From Fragilaria radians (Eukaryota; Bacillariophyta; Fragilariophyceae; Fragilariales; Fragilariaceae), in contig CAAAJI010000019.1 of NCBI GenBank assembly GCA_900642245.1, positions 177,183-241,182 of the forward strand: a stretch of 64,000 bases of DNA, read 5' to 3'. Positions 23,123 through 35,100 of the stretch are shown here, one piece after another. Both the position numbers and the translations under genes were made by a program. Every line of letters begins with the position of its first letter. The stretch's first letter is position 1. The notes beneath the pieces are model-generated. The model did no database searches. It saw only the letters and a list, made by a program, of their open reading frames with translations, and had not been told where the DNA came from.

Positions 23123-23450
23123 ATGTGCATACAATGACGTATTAGTAATTTGGAAACTGAACTAGGATAATAAAAGAATATATTTATATATATATTGTTG
23201 ATTGAAATTAGAATCGTTCTATTGTCGATCTTATCCTACCGCGTAGCCTGCACAAATTCGTATCATTTTTATTCTAAATCCTTTTGAACCTTGGTTTTGA
23301 TAAAGGATTTACGAAAATGTATCACTCGCAAATATTCAAGTTTTTCAAAGTTGAGTGTTTTTCATCAAGCGTAGGATTGCAGGGCCAAATATCGTATTGT
23401 CATTAGGAATGCATGCCAAAACAATCTTCTTTCCGCAGAATAAAGTTTTC
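23123..23450. other. Convergent spacer between the SET gene and BDP1
   Basis: 328 bp between two tail-to-tail genes, with an AT-dinucleotide run at about 23179-23195. Probably both 3' untranslated regions. Confidence 0.6.
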
Positions 23451-24698
23451 TCATTTTCCCTTGCGATGTTGTTGACCGGCTCGAAACTTGGGACGCTTGG
23501 ATTTTGATTGTGATGTGATTGGAGCCAATGGTATTACGGTGTCTACCAGATGTTTCACCTTATCGGTAGAATCTTCTTGTTTCCAAGGAAATCCTTCCAT
23601 CAAATCCACATCATTTTCCATACGACTCACCTCCGACGGCTGCATGTCATCCATAATCGTGGTTTTATTAGTATTGTCGTCCACACCTTGATTGAGTGAA
23701 TGAGATTTTGTCATCTTCGAGGATGTGTTAGATTGTGTATCGGTCTCGGTAGGAGTTGTGGAATTGCTGCTGGAAGTGGTAGTAGTATCATGGCTGTCGT
23801 CTTTGGTCATAGTAGACGTTGATTCTGTTGTCGTAACATTCACATTACTTGAACTGCTAATGCTTTTACTATTCACATTATGCGGAGTGACTGCATGTTG
23901 CTTCGTAACAACAATCGAATCCTTGTCAACATCAAAGATAGACAAGTCAATGGGAAGGCGGTTTCGCGGATTCAAAGCTAAGGTAATAAGATTGGCATTC
24001 CTAGCTAGTTCTGCTTGATATTTCTTTTTAATTTGCTTCCTCGATCGGTGTGGGAAGTATGCCTCCATGGTAACAAAATCTGCCCCAACTTGACGCAAGG
24101 CTGAAAAGAATAGTTTCGTTTCATCCAAAGACCAATGCTGAGCTCTCTTAGCATGATTTGTAAAGGAATTGTAGGATGCCCCAACGATCGTTGTATGACC
24201 TTCTTCTTCGACAACATCTTGGAATTCTTCTTCGACTTCCTCCACTGTCTTTCGATCATTAACAACAATGAGTGAAGATTCCTGCAAGACAATTTCGCCA
24301 TCTACAATTTTGACTTGTGGACCTTTTGATGTCTTGAAGGGATCCTCTTCAACATCATTTGCAAGAGGAGGTGGGTAAGCATTCTTTTTCAATGATGATG
24401 GGTCGATTAATGGTTTAGGAGCTGAGTAGGTTGAGCATAAATGTGCTAGTGATTCAGGAACAAGATTCCTTGCTAGTGGTACTTTGGTGGTTTTTGCTTT
24501 CTTTGTTGCAGGTTTCTGAGGTGACGATTGATCTCGTACCGTAGTTACACTTTCTATTTCAAATTGATGACTTTCTGGATCGGAGATGAGCTTCAAAGAA
24601 GCTTGATTTCGCTTTCCATTACTTTCTTCCTTTACTGAACTACTTTCCTCTTTCTTTTTCATCAAGACATCACGATCACCAGGCTTAACGCGAGGCAT
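23451..24698 (-). CDS. BDP1: TFIIIB subunit Bdp1 (B'')
   Basis: 415 residues, single exon. The Bdp1 extended SANT domain is clear at residues ~188-232: WSLDETKLFFSALRQVG, then ADFVTMEAYFPHRSRKQIKKKY. It matches the family pattern of W..ET..F..AL...G.DF......FP.RSR.QIK.K. An upstream motif KIVDGEIVLQESSLIV (~130-145) is also typical of Bdp1. The N-terminus is basic, and the region after the SANT domain is a long Ser/Thr-rich low-complexity tail. With TBP and Brf1, Bdp1 forms TFIIIB, which places RNA polymerase III at tRNA, 5S and U6 genes in the nucleus. The gene is divergent from NOC2 with 173 bp between start codons. Confidence 0.9.
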   Translation of the reverse strand: MPRVKPGDRDVLMKKKEESSSVKEESNGKRNQASLKLISDPESHQFEIESVTTVRDQSSPQKPATKKAKTTKVPLARNLVPESLAHLCSTYSAPKPLIDPSSLKKNAYPPPLANDVEEDPFKTSKGPQVKIVDGEIVLQESSLIVVNDRKTVEEVEEEFQDVVEEEGHTTIVGASYNSFTNHAKRAQHWSLDETKLFFSALRQVGADFVTMEAYFPHRSRKQIKKKYQAELARNANLITLALNPRNRLPIDLSIFDVDKDSIVVTKQHAVTPHNVNSKSISSSSNVNVTTTESTSTMTKDDSHDTTTTSSSNSTTPTETDTQSNTSSKMTKSHSLNQGVDDNTNKTTIMDDMQPSEVSRMENDVDLMEGFPWKQEDSTDKVKHLVDTVIPLAPITSQSKSKRPKFRAGQQHRKGK

Positions 24699-24871
24699 GT
24701 CTTGGGAATAATTCTATGGGACGTAGTCGAGAATGATTATCTTGAATTTACTAGTATTTGACGGGCGGTGCCAGTAGACGTACAGTACTTCCTGACCAGC
24801 CATTTTTACAACATTTTCTTACAACAAAATCATTTGAATTTTTTTCAAAAAGGTTTACAAATCAAGTCGCC
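24699..24871. promoter_or_regulatory. Bidirectional promoter region between BDP1 and NOC2
   Basis: 173 bp separate the divergent start codons, so both core promoters and 5' untranslated regions must lie here or overlap the genes. No specific factor site can be assigned by eye. Confidence 0.6.
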
Positions 24872-27391
24872 ATGGGAAAACAAAGCAAACGGTCTCGTAA
24901 ATTCGAAAGGACGGGCGGAGTCAAGTCACGGTTGGAAAAAGGGACTATTACGCATAAGGGAAAGTTGAAACGTCACCGAAAGACGACGACTACCACATCC
25001 AAGACTCTGAAGAATCAGGATACCAACAAATCTAAGATACAACATGAGAAGCAGACATCGACAAAGAATAGTACATCTCCTTTTGCAAACAATTTTTTGG
25101 ATGATGACGCAGTTGCTGATTTGAATTTGGAAACTTTCTTTGAGAAGACTGTTGAAGATTTGACGAAACGTTCACTTGATAATGATGAAAATTATGATGA
25201 CGATCATGATGATGATGATGAAGACGATGAAAAAATTCATGATGAAAACGAACAAGAAGAAGAAGACAATGACATCATTGAAGAAGACGACCATGATGGA
25301 GACTCTAGCAGCGAAAGTAGTGATAGCAATGACGACGACGATGATGATGTAGAAGCTGCCGCCGAGCGGATGCAGAAAGAAATGGACAAGTTGTCAAGGT
25401 CGGATCCAGAATTTCATGCATTTTTGGAAGAAAATGAAAAAGAATTGTTAGATTTTCAAATGCAGAATGATATGGATATCGATGATGAGGACGATGGCAA
25501 AGAGGATCAAGATGACGATGATGATGATAGCCAACAAGAAGGAAGGAAAAGAAAGCAAGACAACAGTTCCACTGTTATCGTAACGACTCAACTCCTTGAC
25601 AAGATTGTGCAAGGAGCATTCAAATCGCACGGGGTTAAAAGTTTACGAAGGCTCCTTCAGATTTACAAGGTGGCTTGTCATCTCTCGGATTCCGATGTCC
25701 CTAAAGCGAATTCCTCAGGCACAGTGTACCACATTGACAATCGAAAGATATTCAATCAAGTTTTAGTCATGACTCTTACCAAATGTCATACCGAATTACA
25801 GTATCATTTGTTGGGGCGTGGTTCGAAGAAACCTGGAAAGCATACAGAAGGACCCACCGAAACGGAGGAAACTGAAGATGGAAATGACACAACACAGAGA
25901 GGTGACAACGATCCAATTCAGCCTAAAAAACTTATGCGTTCTTTCCGATGGAAGGAGATGCATACTATACTTCAAGTTTTCTTTCGAGCCACGTTGCATC
26001 TCTTATCCGAAGGGAAAGACTCTCAACAGCTAACGTTCATCTTGAAGGCATTGGCTAAGTATATTCCATACCTCACTCCAATACCAAAGATTTCACAGAT
26101 GCTGTTACGGTCCCTAACGGACCTTTGGTCGGCACCCTTGGATTCTTCGCAAGAATACCAAGTGGTGCGCTTGCATGCCTTTGTACGAATCCGACAATTG
26201 GCCATCACACAGCCGTTTCCCTTCATTGAAGACTGTCTCAAGAAGACCTATCTGGCCTATGCGAAGCGGGCTAAATTCGGAACTTCAGCAGCGTTAACAT
26301 CTGTCTTGCCAACACTGACCTTTATGGGAAATTGTATCGTCGAACTTTATAGTTTAGACTTTCATTCATCCTATCAGCATGGATTTGTGTATATTCGTCA
26401 GTTGGCCTTGCACCTGCGATCAGCCATGCAAAAGAAAAGTGTTGAAGCATTTCAAGTTGTTTACTGCTGGCAATACATCCATTGCCTCAAGTTATGGACT
26501 GCAGTCTTGGTCCAAGGTTGTAAAATGGCAAAAGCTGTGGATTCAACTCGAAGCGCAGATGGGCAGCTGCTTCAGTCTCTCATCTACCCACTCTCTGAAG
26601 TCATTCAAGGTGTTGTCCGTTTAATTCCTACGACACGACACCTGCCTCTTCGACTTCACTGTGTTCGTTTTCTTCAGCAGTTAGCCGCTGCTTCAGAGCG
26701 CTTCATTCCTACGACAAGCATCTTGATAGAGGCCCTCGAATTGAATGAATTCTCGATGAAGCCAAAAAAGGATACCTCAAAGAGCGCATCGCGAGGTGTA
26801 CAACTTCCCCTCATTCTCAAATTGCCCAAAGAAAACACCTTGCGAACAGCCGAGCAAATGGAAGCCTGTATGGCTGAGATATTTGTCTTGCTGAATCTGG
26901 AAATTGATCTTTATCGATACTCTCCAGGCTTTCTCGAATTCTCGGTATGGATCCGACAACGACTTCGCAAGTTTATCAAGTCATCCCCAAATGCTCGATG
27001 GAGAGCGTATGCCAAGGGCTGTTTGGATGTCGCAGAACGTTATGCAGACTTTTGTCATTCGGAACGAAGTCTTCGATTGTCCGAAGCGCCGAAGGATGTG
27101 AAACGTTTAGAGGCCTTGAAACCTGTGTCCGAAGCTTCAATGTGCGAGCGCTATGAAACAGCTGTAAGCAAACAGAAACGGCTAGAAGAAGCGGCACGTC
27201 CTGCTTCCAAAGTTACCAAGACGCCTCCAGCGGCCAAAACAAAATCCATCACAAACCAGCCTAAGAAATCAACGCCCTCATCAAAGACTACGAAAACGAT
27301 GGCTATTGAAGAAGATGCACTCGCACAAAATGATGAAGTGGCAGAAGGTGTTGACTGGTCAGATGATGATGACGACGACGATTCAGAATAG
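24872..27391 (+). CDS. NOC2: Nucleolar complex protein 2 (Noc2)
   Basis: The best start is ATG 24872 in gtcgccatggga, giving 839 residues; the frame is open further upstream but without an ATG. The N-terminus is highly basic (KQSKRSRKFERTGG, a likely nucleolar signal). A long Asp/Glu-rich segment follows at roughly residues 100-235. The conserved Noc2 helical-repeat domain runs from about 245 to 760, with family-typical strings such as PLRLHCVRFLQQLAAAS and SPGFLEFSVWIRQRLRKFIK. The tail is Lys/Ser-rich, then acidic. Noc2 works with Noc1 and Noc3 in pre-60S ribosome maturation and export from nucleolus to nucleoplasm. It is single-exon, ends 157 bp from the convergent PFDN6, and is somewhat longer than yeast and human Noc2 because of the acidic insert. 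Confidence 0.92.
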   Translation: MGKQSKRSRKFERTGGVKSRLEKGTITHKGKLKRHRKTTTTTSKTLKNQDTNKSKIQHEKQTSTKNSTSPFANNFLDDDAVADLNLETFFEKTVEDLTKRSLDNDENYDDDHDDDDEDDEKIHDENEQEEEDNDIIEEDDHDGDSSSESSDSNDDDDDDVEAAAERMQKEMDKLSRSDPEFHAFLEENEKELLDFQMQNDMDIDDEDDGKEDQDDDDDDSQQEGRKRKQDNSSTVIVTTQLLDKIVQGAFKSHGVKSLRRLLQIYKVACHLSDSDVPKANSSGTVYHIDNRKIFNQVLVMTLTKCHTELQYHLLGRGSKKPGKHTEGPTETEETEDGNDTTQRGDNDPIQPKKLMRSFRWKEMHTILQVFFRATLHLLSEGKDSQQLTFILKALAKYIPYLTPIPKISQMLLRSLTDLWSAPLDSSQEYQVVRLHAFVRIRQLAITQPFPFIEDCLKKTYLAYAKRAKFGTSAALTSVLPTLTFMGNCIVELYSLDFHSSYQHGFVYIRQLALHLRSAMQKKSVEAFQVVYCWQYIHCLKLWTAVLVQGCKMAKAVDSTRSADGQLLQSLIYPLSEVIQGVVRLIPTTRHLPLRLHCVRFLQQLAAASERFIPTTSILIEALELNEFSMKPKKDTSKSASRGVQLPLILKLPKENTLRTAEQMEACMAEIFVLLNLEIDLYRYSPGFLEFSVWIRQRLRKFIKSSPNARWRAYAKGCLDVAERYADFCHSERSLRLSEAPKDVKRLEALKPVSEASMCERYETAVSKQKRLEEAARPASKVTKTPPAAKTKSITNQPKKSTPSSKTTKTMAIEEDALAQNDEVAEGVDWSDDDDDDDSE

Positions 27392-27548
27392 CTTATTATT
27401 TTCATGCCAATGTTTCCTACTTAATTTTACTCTTTCTTGAATTTAATATAGTTTTTGATGGACAATTAGTAAGCATTACTGACACATGTTTCAAGTCCTT
27501 GAATTAAAAACTGTGTTTTGAGTATTTAATTCTCTTAAACAGCCATGG

Positions 27549-28022
27549 CTAACCTTTTCGTGCCTGCTGTTGTTGCTGATGCTGTGCTGCAATCGCCTTG
27601 GTTGCTTCGACAGCTGCCTTTTGCATCAGACCCTGCATCTCATTGGCCTTTTTGGCGACCTCGTTTGCTTGCTTCTCTAGTTCTTTCATAGAGTTTTCGA
27701 CCTTATTCATCTCTCCCGTAATAAATTCCAATCTTTTACCAACTGTCAACTTGGCATCCTCTAAATCATTCTTAATCAAGATGGGACCCATCAATTTATA
27801 TACTTGATGATGACTCCCATCGTCCTGACGGAGAAGATTGAGTTCCTGTAATACCATTTCATTTTCATTCTTTTGTGATAATAATTGTTGTAGTGTCGTG
27901 TGTTGCTCGGCCATCGTGTCTTGAAGGGTACGGAATTTTGACATTTCAGCCTCCACAGCTGCTGCCATGTCAGCGCCAACTGTATTTGGTTGCTGTATTA
28001 TATGCCTTTGTTCCGAGCTCAT
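27549..28022 (-). CDS. PFDN6: Prefoldin subunit 6 (beta-type)
   Basis: 157 residues from ATG 28022. The preceding open codons encode Thr-rich sequence without an ATG. The protein has the two-helix coiled-coil layout of beta prefoldins with the central hairpin strand VYKLMGPILIKNDLEDAKLTVGKRL, which is diagnostic of subunit 6. Both helices show heptads. Prefoldin is a six-subunit cytosolic chaperone that hands unfolded actin and tubulin to the CCT chaperonin. The tail has a Gln run (QHQQQQQAR). It is convergent with NOC2. Confidence 0.92.
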   Translation of the reverse strand: MSSEQRHIIQQPNTVGADMAAAVEAEMSKFRTLQDTMAEQHTTLQQLLSQKNENEMVLQELNLLRQDDGSHHQVYKLMGPILIKNDLEDAKLTVGKRLEFITGEMNKVENSMKELEKQANEVAKKANEMQGLMQKAAVEATKAIAAQHQQQQQARKG

Positions 28023-29671
28023 GATCTTTGATGTTTTTGTGATAGTGGTTGTGGTGGGGGTGTTGCTCTTTTTCAAAGGACTATCAGTGTTGTGTCGATC
28101 GTTGTTGGCAACAAAAAATCTAAGGTCTGTAAGACAACAGTGTACATTCTACGCTTGGTCGCTAGTACTCCTGTACCAAATGTAGTACCTCACAGATTAA
28201 AGAAATTACTGAAGAAATGATAAAATATTTCCTTCCAATACCTGTTATAAATGCTGATCATTTGGTAGGCTTCCGATTTTGATAGAATCTTGATGAGCGA
28301 AGAAAATCAAGAATAGTGATCACAATGCTTCTTCCTTCTCCTCCGACAATGAGTTCATTGAATGTCTCCTACAACATGGTGACGATGAATACAAAGAAAA
28401 TGATGCAGGGTTATTCATATTGCTCCTCACTCAAGTTAAGGACAAGTGCTGATCTAATGAAAAGAAGAAATCTTGTGGAATATCTGCTTCTAGTCCTCCA
28501 TTTACTTCTGACTATTGTAGCACATGCACCCTTGAATAAGTTCCCATTGTAAAGCCATGAATTCATGAAACAATGAATCAGTGATATGCTACTAAGTAAT
28601 TGGAATAGACATTTTTACAAATATCTCTCATCTCTTACCAATTAGGTGCCTTAATCTTATCTGGATTTATATGTTGCATTCTCTGCAACATCAATGCATA
28701 GTCAACGAACTTTAGTTGATTGTAATATTTGTATTTTGGATCCACAAATGCAAATCTTTTCCTAAAATACATGTCATTTTCTCTTTGTTTGGCAACCATA
28801 TGGATGGAAGGAGATACGTTGATATAGGTAGGCTTGCAAGATTTTGAAGCCACTACTTTTGTATTGCCCTACATTTTTGATGCCTCCAAAACCACCGGGT
28901 GGTCTGAATTGGTGTCATGATTACCATCTTTTGGAGATTAAGAACGGCTCTAAGCATAAATGAATATTGTAGTACAACGTCACGAACATGTGCTTAATGT
29001 TTGAATACAATTGAAATGCCATGCATTAAGAACCAAAATGATAACGCTTGGAGAAGAAGTTCGTATCTAAGTGAATTTTGCACTTCAAGGAAAATCATAG
29101 AGCATCAAGTTATTGATATGGAAACCTCCATCACTTCGTTCAGATTCTCTTATCTCCCATGATGATAAGTGAATTTGCATTCATTGATAACTGCCAACCT
29201 TGAATTCTCTACAGCTTTCTAGTAGGCTATATGAGAGTCATTACTTTGGATCAGAGCAGTCATTAGCATAACGATCATCACGTTATTTTGAAAGAAACAA
29301 GTTCTTAGCTTAGATTCAATCCATTTGCTAGAGATTTTGAGGTAAATTTGATTGGATCATCGAAGGAATGCAGCAATTTGAATCCTTCCTGCATCATTGT
29401 CTTGTAGACAACTATGGTATCAATAGATGATGCTTCCAATGAAATGGACTTTGATTCCAGTGTGAGTATAATGTAAGCTAATCAAGGAACGTCACATTAT
29501 CGTAAAGGGGGTGATGAATTCTAGAAAATACGTTTGATGAATTAGGCACTCTGAAGCATTATAATCTAAAGTCGTTTTATTGTATGGATGAAATTGATGA
29601 CTAAAATAAACATGATCATTTCTAAGCCGCATTTTGTCAGCGATAACGAGCCGTATTTCACGATCTACGTT
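28023..29671. other. No supported gene
   Basis: About 1.6 kb between two minus-strand genes. Open frames at 28316-28552 and 28635-28853 show no domain. PFDN6 upstream sequences lie at the left end. Confidence 0.45.
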
Positions 29672-30768
29672 TCATGAAGAATCTGTCACGATTGGTGTAT
29701 CCTCCTGTGCTCCCCATTCGGCCCAGCTACCATCGTATACATAGGTATTTTGGAGATCACGTCCACATAGTTCCAAAGCTGCCACGACAGCACAAGCTGT
29801 AGCACCACTTCCGCACGAGACTATAATTTTTTGAGGTGCTGTGATTAGATCCAACCCATCCTTGTCATCACCTTCGGTATTTAGGATTTGACGCAATTCC
29901 TCAACAGGTTTGAATTTTGTGACATCATTTGGATCCAACAATGTCATAAAGGGAATATTTCGAGCACCTGGTATATGCCCTAAACGTAAGTTTGGTCTTG
30001 GTTCGTCAACGAGTCCATGGAATCGTTCATTCGAGCGAGCATCAACAAAGATCCATTCAGAGTCTTTGCCTTTTTCTTCTTCTCCTGAAGTATTTAAAAT
30101 TTGAAGAATCTTATCCATAGACACAATATTTCGAATAGGTTTGATGGGATAACGCGTGGAGGTGGATTTCGGTATATCATCCGCTCGAAATACCGTCTTG
30201 GGGCCTGTTTCAATGGGACCATCAAGTGCAATCCAATCATCTAAATTTCCCTGCATCAAATAAGCGTGATCATGGCCCATAGCACGTAGTTGAAACCAGG
30301 CACGATGAGTAGCAAGCTAATATAAGTACAGGAAGAAGAATCAAGGATGGATAGATGTAAGATTGTTAGAAAGAAAAGATAGAGCAGTGTCAAGAAGAAC
30401 TACAAATTAGTTTCACTCACACAGCCTTTGGTTCCATATACTATAACATCATCATCTGGAAGTATTCCCATTTCATCCATACAGGATGCAAATAATTGAG
30501 GTGAGGGCATCATATGTGGGAGTTGTTTGGGATTGCTCTCGAAGTCTTTGGAGGCAATGTCATCAATATCCAAGAACTGTGCTCCCAGAATTCGAGGTCC
30601 TCGTTCAAATTCTTCTCGACCATTCCTCCCCTGTAAGAACCATGATCCATCCAAGAAGTGGACAGAACCCATAAGTTGTAATGAATCTGATACGGAGATA
30701 CATGGAGGAGAAGATGACAGGAGGTGTCTCATCTTGTTTTCAAATCTACCTAAAAATTGTCGCATATC
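29672..30768 (-). CDS. Two-domain rhodanese: thiosulfate/3-mercaptopyruvate sulfurtransferase
   Basis: Two exons on the minus strand, 30768-30421 and 30316-29672. The 104-bp intron (30420-30317) begins gtgagt and ends attag in phase 0. The join gives ...VYGTKGC-LATHRAWFQLRAMGHD, the expected link between rhodanese strands. About 330 residues from ATG 30768; the frame extends upstream to a stop near 30841 without another ATG. The N-terminal rhodanese half starts near WFLQGRNGREEFERG and is non-catalytic in this family. The C-terminal half holds WIFVDARSNERF, GHIPGARNIPF and the active-site loop SCGSGATACA with the sulfur-carrying Cys. These enzymes transfer sulfane sulfur to cyanide or thiols. 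No targeting peptide is obvious, but an additional 5' exon is possible. Confidence 0.88.
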
Positions 30769-32182
30769 GATGCTATGTGTGTCCAGTAGCACTCGTCTTA
30801 CATTTGCAATCTTCACCGTACTTCCGTCTGTCCAAGATAATTAAGAGGTTGATAAATGTTCATTTTGTCAGTTTTTTTAATCATTCAAGAAGATGATAAT
30901 AGCAAAAGATGACATACATGAAAATGATAGTAGAACAATATCCATAATTTTGTCCTCAAACAGTATTTTCTAACCTTTCTAAATTCAACTCTTGCTTCAT
31001 TTTTTCAAAAATGCGCATGTATTTGTACGCTCCAACCGAATTGATTGGAAAAAACTCTCCAAGAAATCAACGTACATTAAATGTGTATCATGTCTACATC
31101 CCATATAAACCGCATACGGCATGATACATACTTAATAAAATGATAAAGAAATAGGAATGGTGGTCTAGCAATACATGACATACTTAATGGGTCAATGCAT
31201 GATTTGAAGAAGATTCACAAACAGTCACCTAAATGATCCATGTTCTAAATGAATCAATTGTGGTTCCTAACTTTGCTAAAGCAATAAAAGAAATATTGGA
31301 ATTGTTGATCCAGATATAATTATTTTATATTTTATGGAACCATTTCTTCCATTTTGTTCGCTTCTTTTGATTCTCAATGTCACTCCAATTGAAATCTTCT
31401 CAAATCTGATTGCTTCAAATAAACATGGCAAAGTTTGGTTGACGAAGATTAATTACTATTGCATACCGAAATGTCCGCTTCAATCTCATTCTTCTTGCTC
31501 TCATCTTCTACATGAATAACTAGAGTTTCCTTTACATTGTGACTTGTGCAATATTGATTTCCATATGAAATTATCCAATTTCCATTCAGATTATAGGAAA
31601 GAGGATGTCGAAAAAGCCTTCTCTAATGATGTGAAAAGAAGTATAATGGAATTAAACTTTTTTCAATATCACATTTTTTATCCTTGGTGAATAAACTAAA
31701 GCTATGTCCACATCTTTATCCAGGGTAAAGAAGTATACTCCAATACGGACTGGACTTTGTATCCTTTTTTTCTTATTCTAGTTAGCGACCAGGTTTGGGA
31801 AAATTTGCCCACAGCACGGGGTACAGTCATAGTTAATAGCAAAAATGCATTACCGTGGCGTAGGGAGCGGACTATATATGTTATTTCATGTGAATTATGG
31901 TTGAAGTTGTGTAAAACATATGTTGGATCCATCGGGAGTCGATACCCTCGCAACAATTATTCCTCCCACCCAAATGGCAGATGCTCTAGGTTACATTATT
32001 GCGTATATACATATGAATTGCACTATGAAAACATCTTGCAACTTGAATTTTTATAGTGGGGGCTTATTAATTAGGGTGACACTTAACCGTGAATCGACCG
32101 TTTCGAATGCAAGTCTTTACATGATTCGTGACTCGACCTCTATGATTTACACTGCAATTTCATCTTCCAAGGTTACGATCAA
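30769..32182. other. Intergenic region, no supported gene
   Basis: Overlapping open frames on both strands between 31.7 and 32.2 kb have no recognisable domain. They may include 5' untranslated sequence or an unrecognised first exon of the ATPase gene. Confidence 0.4.
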
Positions 32183-35100
32183 ATGGAGACTGTTTCATTT
32201 GAGAATTCGGAGACAGCGAACGAAGAAAGCAGTCTTCTTACTCATCACAAACTGCGTCTTTATGGAAGAGATAATGAAATCAGTATCCTACGTCAAGCGC
32301 TTGAAAGTTGTAGGAATACCTCTCAGATAATCTGGATATACGGTCCCAGCGGCGTTGGCAAATCCAAACTTGTCGAACACTGCTTCCAAGATGAGACTCA
32401 TTTTTGCGCAGGGAAGTTTGATTTCTTCCCCTCTCCGAAGCCGTACTCCACAATTACCAAAGCATTATCACATATTATTGACTTTTTAAGCAACGCTGAA
32501 TATCCAAGCGTTAAAGTTAGTCCGGATGCTGCATCAATCTTGATCAAATTAATTCCGAGCGCGAGTAAAGTTTTGGTATATGAAGATATTGAAGGAATTC
32601 CTCACAGTCAGCGATTAAAGATTTCAGAAAGTAGAATTGACGAATGGGGTTTTCAAAAATTGAAGCAAGCCATAAAAACGTTCATTAAAGGAGCGTGTGA
32701 AATCTTCGTATCCATGTCATCCTCACCCTTGATACTTTACATGAACGAATTGCAATGGGCTGATGCAAACAGTCTGGAAATCATTAAATATCTGTTACTG
32801 GATGATATTTCGTGGACAGGCCTTCTATTCATTGGATCTTATAGAGACGAAGAATTAACGCCAGACAGCTCTGTACTCCTGTGCAAAACAGATGTGGAGG
32901 AAAAATCAAATGCGAGTGTCAAAAGTATTTCCCTGGATAATCTTATGCTAAAGGATGTGAACCAGATAATATCTGACCTCACAAATACAGATTCATCGTT
33001 TTCTCTACCATTGGCAGAACTGATTTATGCTAAAACGAATGGTAATCCTCTTGACACAATATCGTCATTGAAGTTCCTGTGTGAAAAGCATATCGTAAGA
33101 TATTCCAAGTCTTCAGGCTCATGGCTTTGGCACGAAATAAATTCTCTTCTTGACATTGGATTAAATGCTAACGATGTCCTGGCATTGACCTTTTCCAGTT
33201 TACCTTTTGAAACAGTTGAAATGTTAAAAATCTCAAGCTGCCTGGGGTTAGAAGTAGATATATCTTTGCTTCACATCATCCTAGAATCATTCGGTTTAAA
33301 CCTAACTTCGGATAAATTGAAGTCATTGTTAAAAGATGCAGTGTCTCGACAATTGATTGAGATGGATGGAAATGGAGAGTTTTTCTATTTCTTACACGAT
33401 CGGATACAATATTCTGCATATCAATTAGTAGGTTTGAAAGAAACTCACGAATGGACTCATTTGAAGATAGGTCGCTGTATACTCGGTTGTGATGAAAAAT
33501 TCGATCAATCTTTGGTTTACGATAAAACTTTATTGGCTGTTGACCAGCTTAACCGAGGTCGTTCCCTCATTGTGGATCAAAATGAAAAGATACAGCTTGC
33601 ACAGCTCAATCTAGATGCTGCTGACGAATTCATCACAGCTAGTGCTTTTAAAATGGCGCAAGAAAATCTATTGATAGTCATTGAACTTACTGGAGCAGAT
33701 CGTTGGAATCAGTTTTACGATTTGTCAATGTCTTCACATCTTAAATTAGCAAAGGCCTACTTTGGAGATGGTTCCATGGATCAGACTCTAATTCAGGTTG
33801 ATGAGATTTGCCAAAACTCTAAGACTGATGACGACCGTAAAACTGCTCAAATTCTGCGCTTAGATGTTTTAAGCTGCAGTAATCGTCTTTCAGAATGTAT
33901 GGATTTTTCATTAGAGCTTTTGGCAGAACTTGGACACGCAAAAATACCCAAAAATCCTGGACTTAGTCACGTGATTACCTCTTTTTTTCGGGTCAAAAGA
34001 TTATTAAAGAAGATGAGCAATGACGATATACTTAATTTGCACGAATGTTGCGACCATCGTATTTTGTGTGTTCTAAAAATAAGTAAGTTTTCTTCTATTC
34101 TTGATGTGTTCTATTGTCTTCGTTAACTCAAGATACGTTTTTGTATCCGTCAAAGTGGGGATACTAGGACTTGTTGCACTATACGCCGATAAAGAAATCC
34201 TTATTCCTATTGTGACATGCCAAGTAATTGAGTTGTCTTTCACTTACGGCTTGAATGAGTATTCTTCGTTTGCATTCAGTGCTTTTGGGTTTGTTCTAAC
34301 TATGAACGGAGATTTTGACGAAGCTTTTAGATTTGGGTCATTAGCCATGGAGTTAATGAAACGCTTCTCTGAAGATCCTAAAACGCTGGTGATGATGTAT
34401 GGAGTTTACTATCATATCAAAAAGCCACTACTAGATGCAATAAAGCCTACCATGCGAGCATATTACCTTGCATTTTCGCTAGGAGACTTAACATATGCAG
34501 GTCAAGCCAGTGCAACGCACATATACGTCAGACTTGTGGCAGGATCACCGCTCAATATTATTGTGGATGATATCTTTAGCTTTTGTGAGCAACTAAAATC
34601 ATACAACCAGAAAATGACATGGAATGTTTTGTTAATTATCCAAAGATCCTGTCTTGAGTTAACTAATCGCTCAACCGAAATAGAAAAGTTGATGGATAAC
34701 AATCATGATGATGACTCATTTGAAAGTTACGTTAAAGAGTCGAATGGAGGAAAGAGCTTGTACCAGTTTGCTGTACATACTCTTCAATGCCGCTACTACC
34801 TCGGGGATATAGAATCAGCACTGAAATATGCAAATTTTTGCTGGAAATCGAAGGATCTTCAAGGCGCATACGTCATCTGCGTCATTTTGTATCTATGCAG
34901 TGCTCTCACAGCGCTAGAACAATGGAAATTGACACGACCATCAAGTCGTCGACGGTACTGGCTTATTTTCCGCAAGAACCACAGGAATCTTATATCTTGG
35001 ACAAATAAAGGAAATCCTAACACAAGCCACTTGGTTCATATGTTGGATGCTGAGTTACTATCTACTAGGAAACAAGCAAAACCTGATGAAGTTAAATCAC

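Noticed and set aside
24758..24871. N-terminal extension of NOC2
   Set aside because: No ATG in this part. The ATG at 24872 is followed at once by the typical basic nucleolar N-terminus.
28023..28076. N-terminal extension of prefoldin 6
   Set aside because: Thr-rich low-complexity codons without an ATG. ATG 28022 gives a normal family length.
28635..28853. Minus-strand 72-residue frame
   Set aside because: No recognisable domain, and surrounded by stop-rich sequence.
31702..32056. Overlapping frames on both strands upstream of the ATPase gene
   Set aside because: Neither strand gives a recognisable domain. They were not accepted as exons without transcript support.
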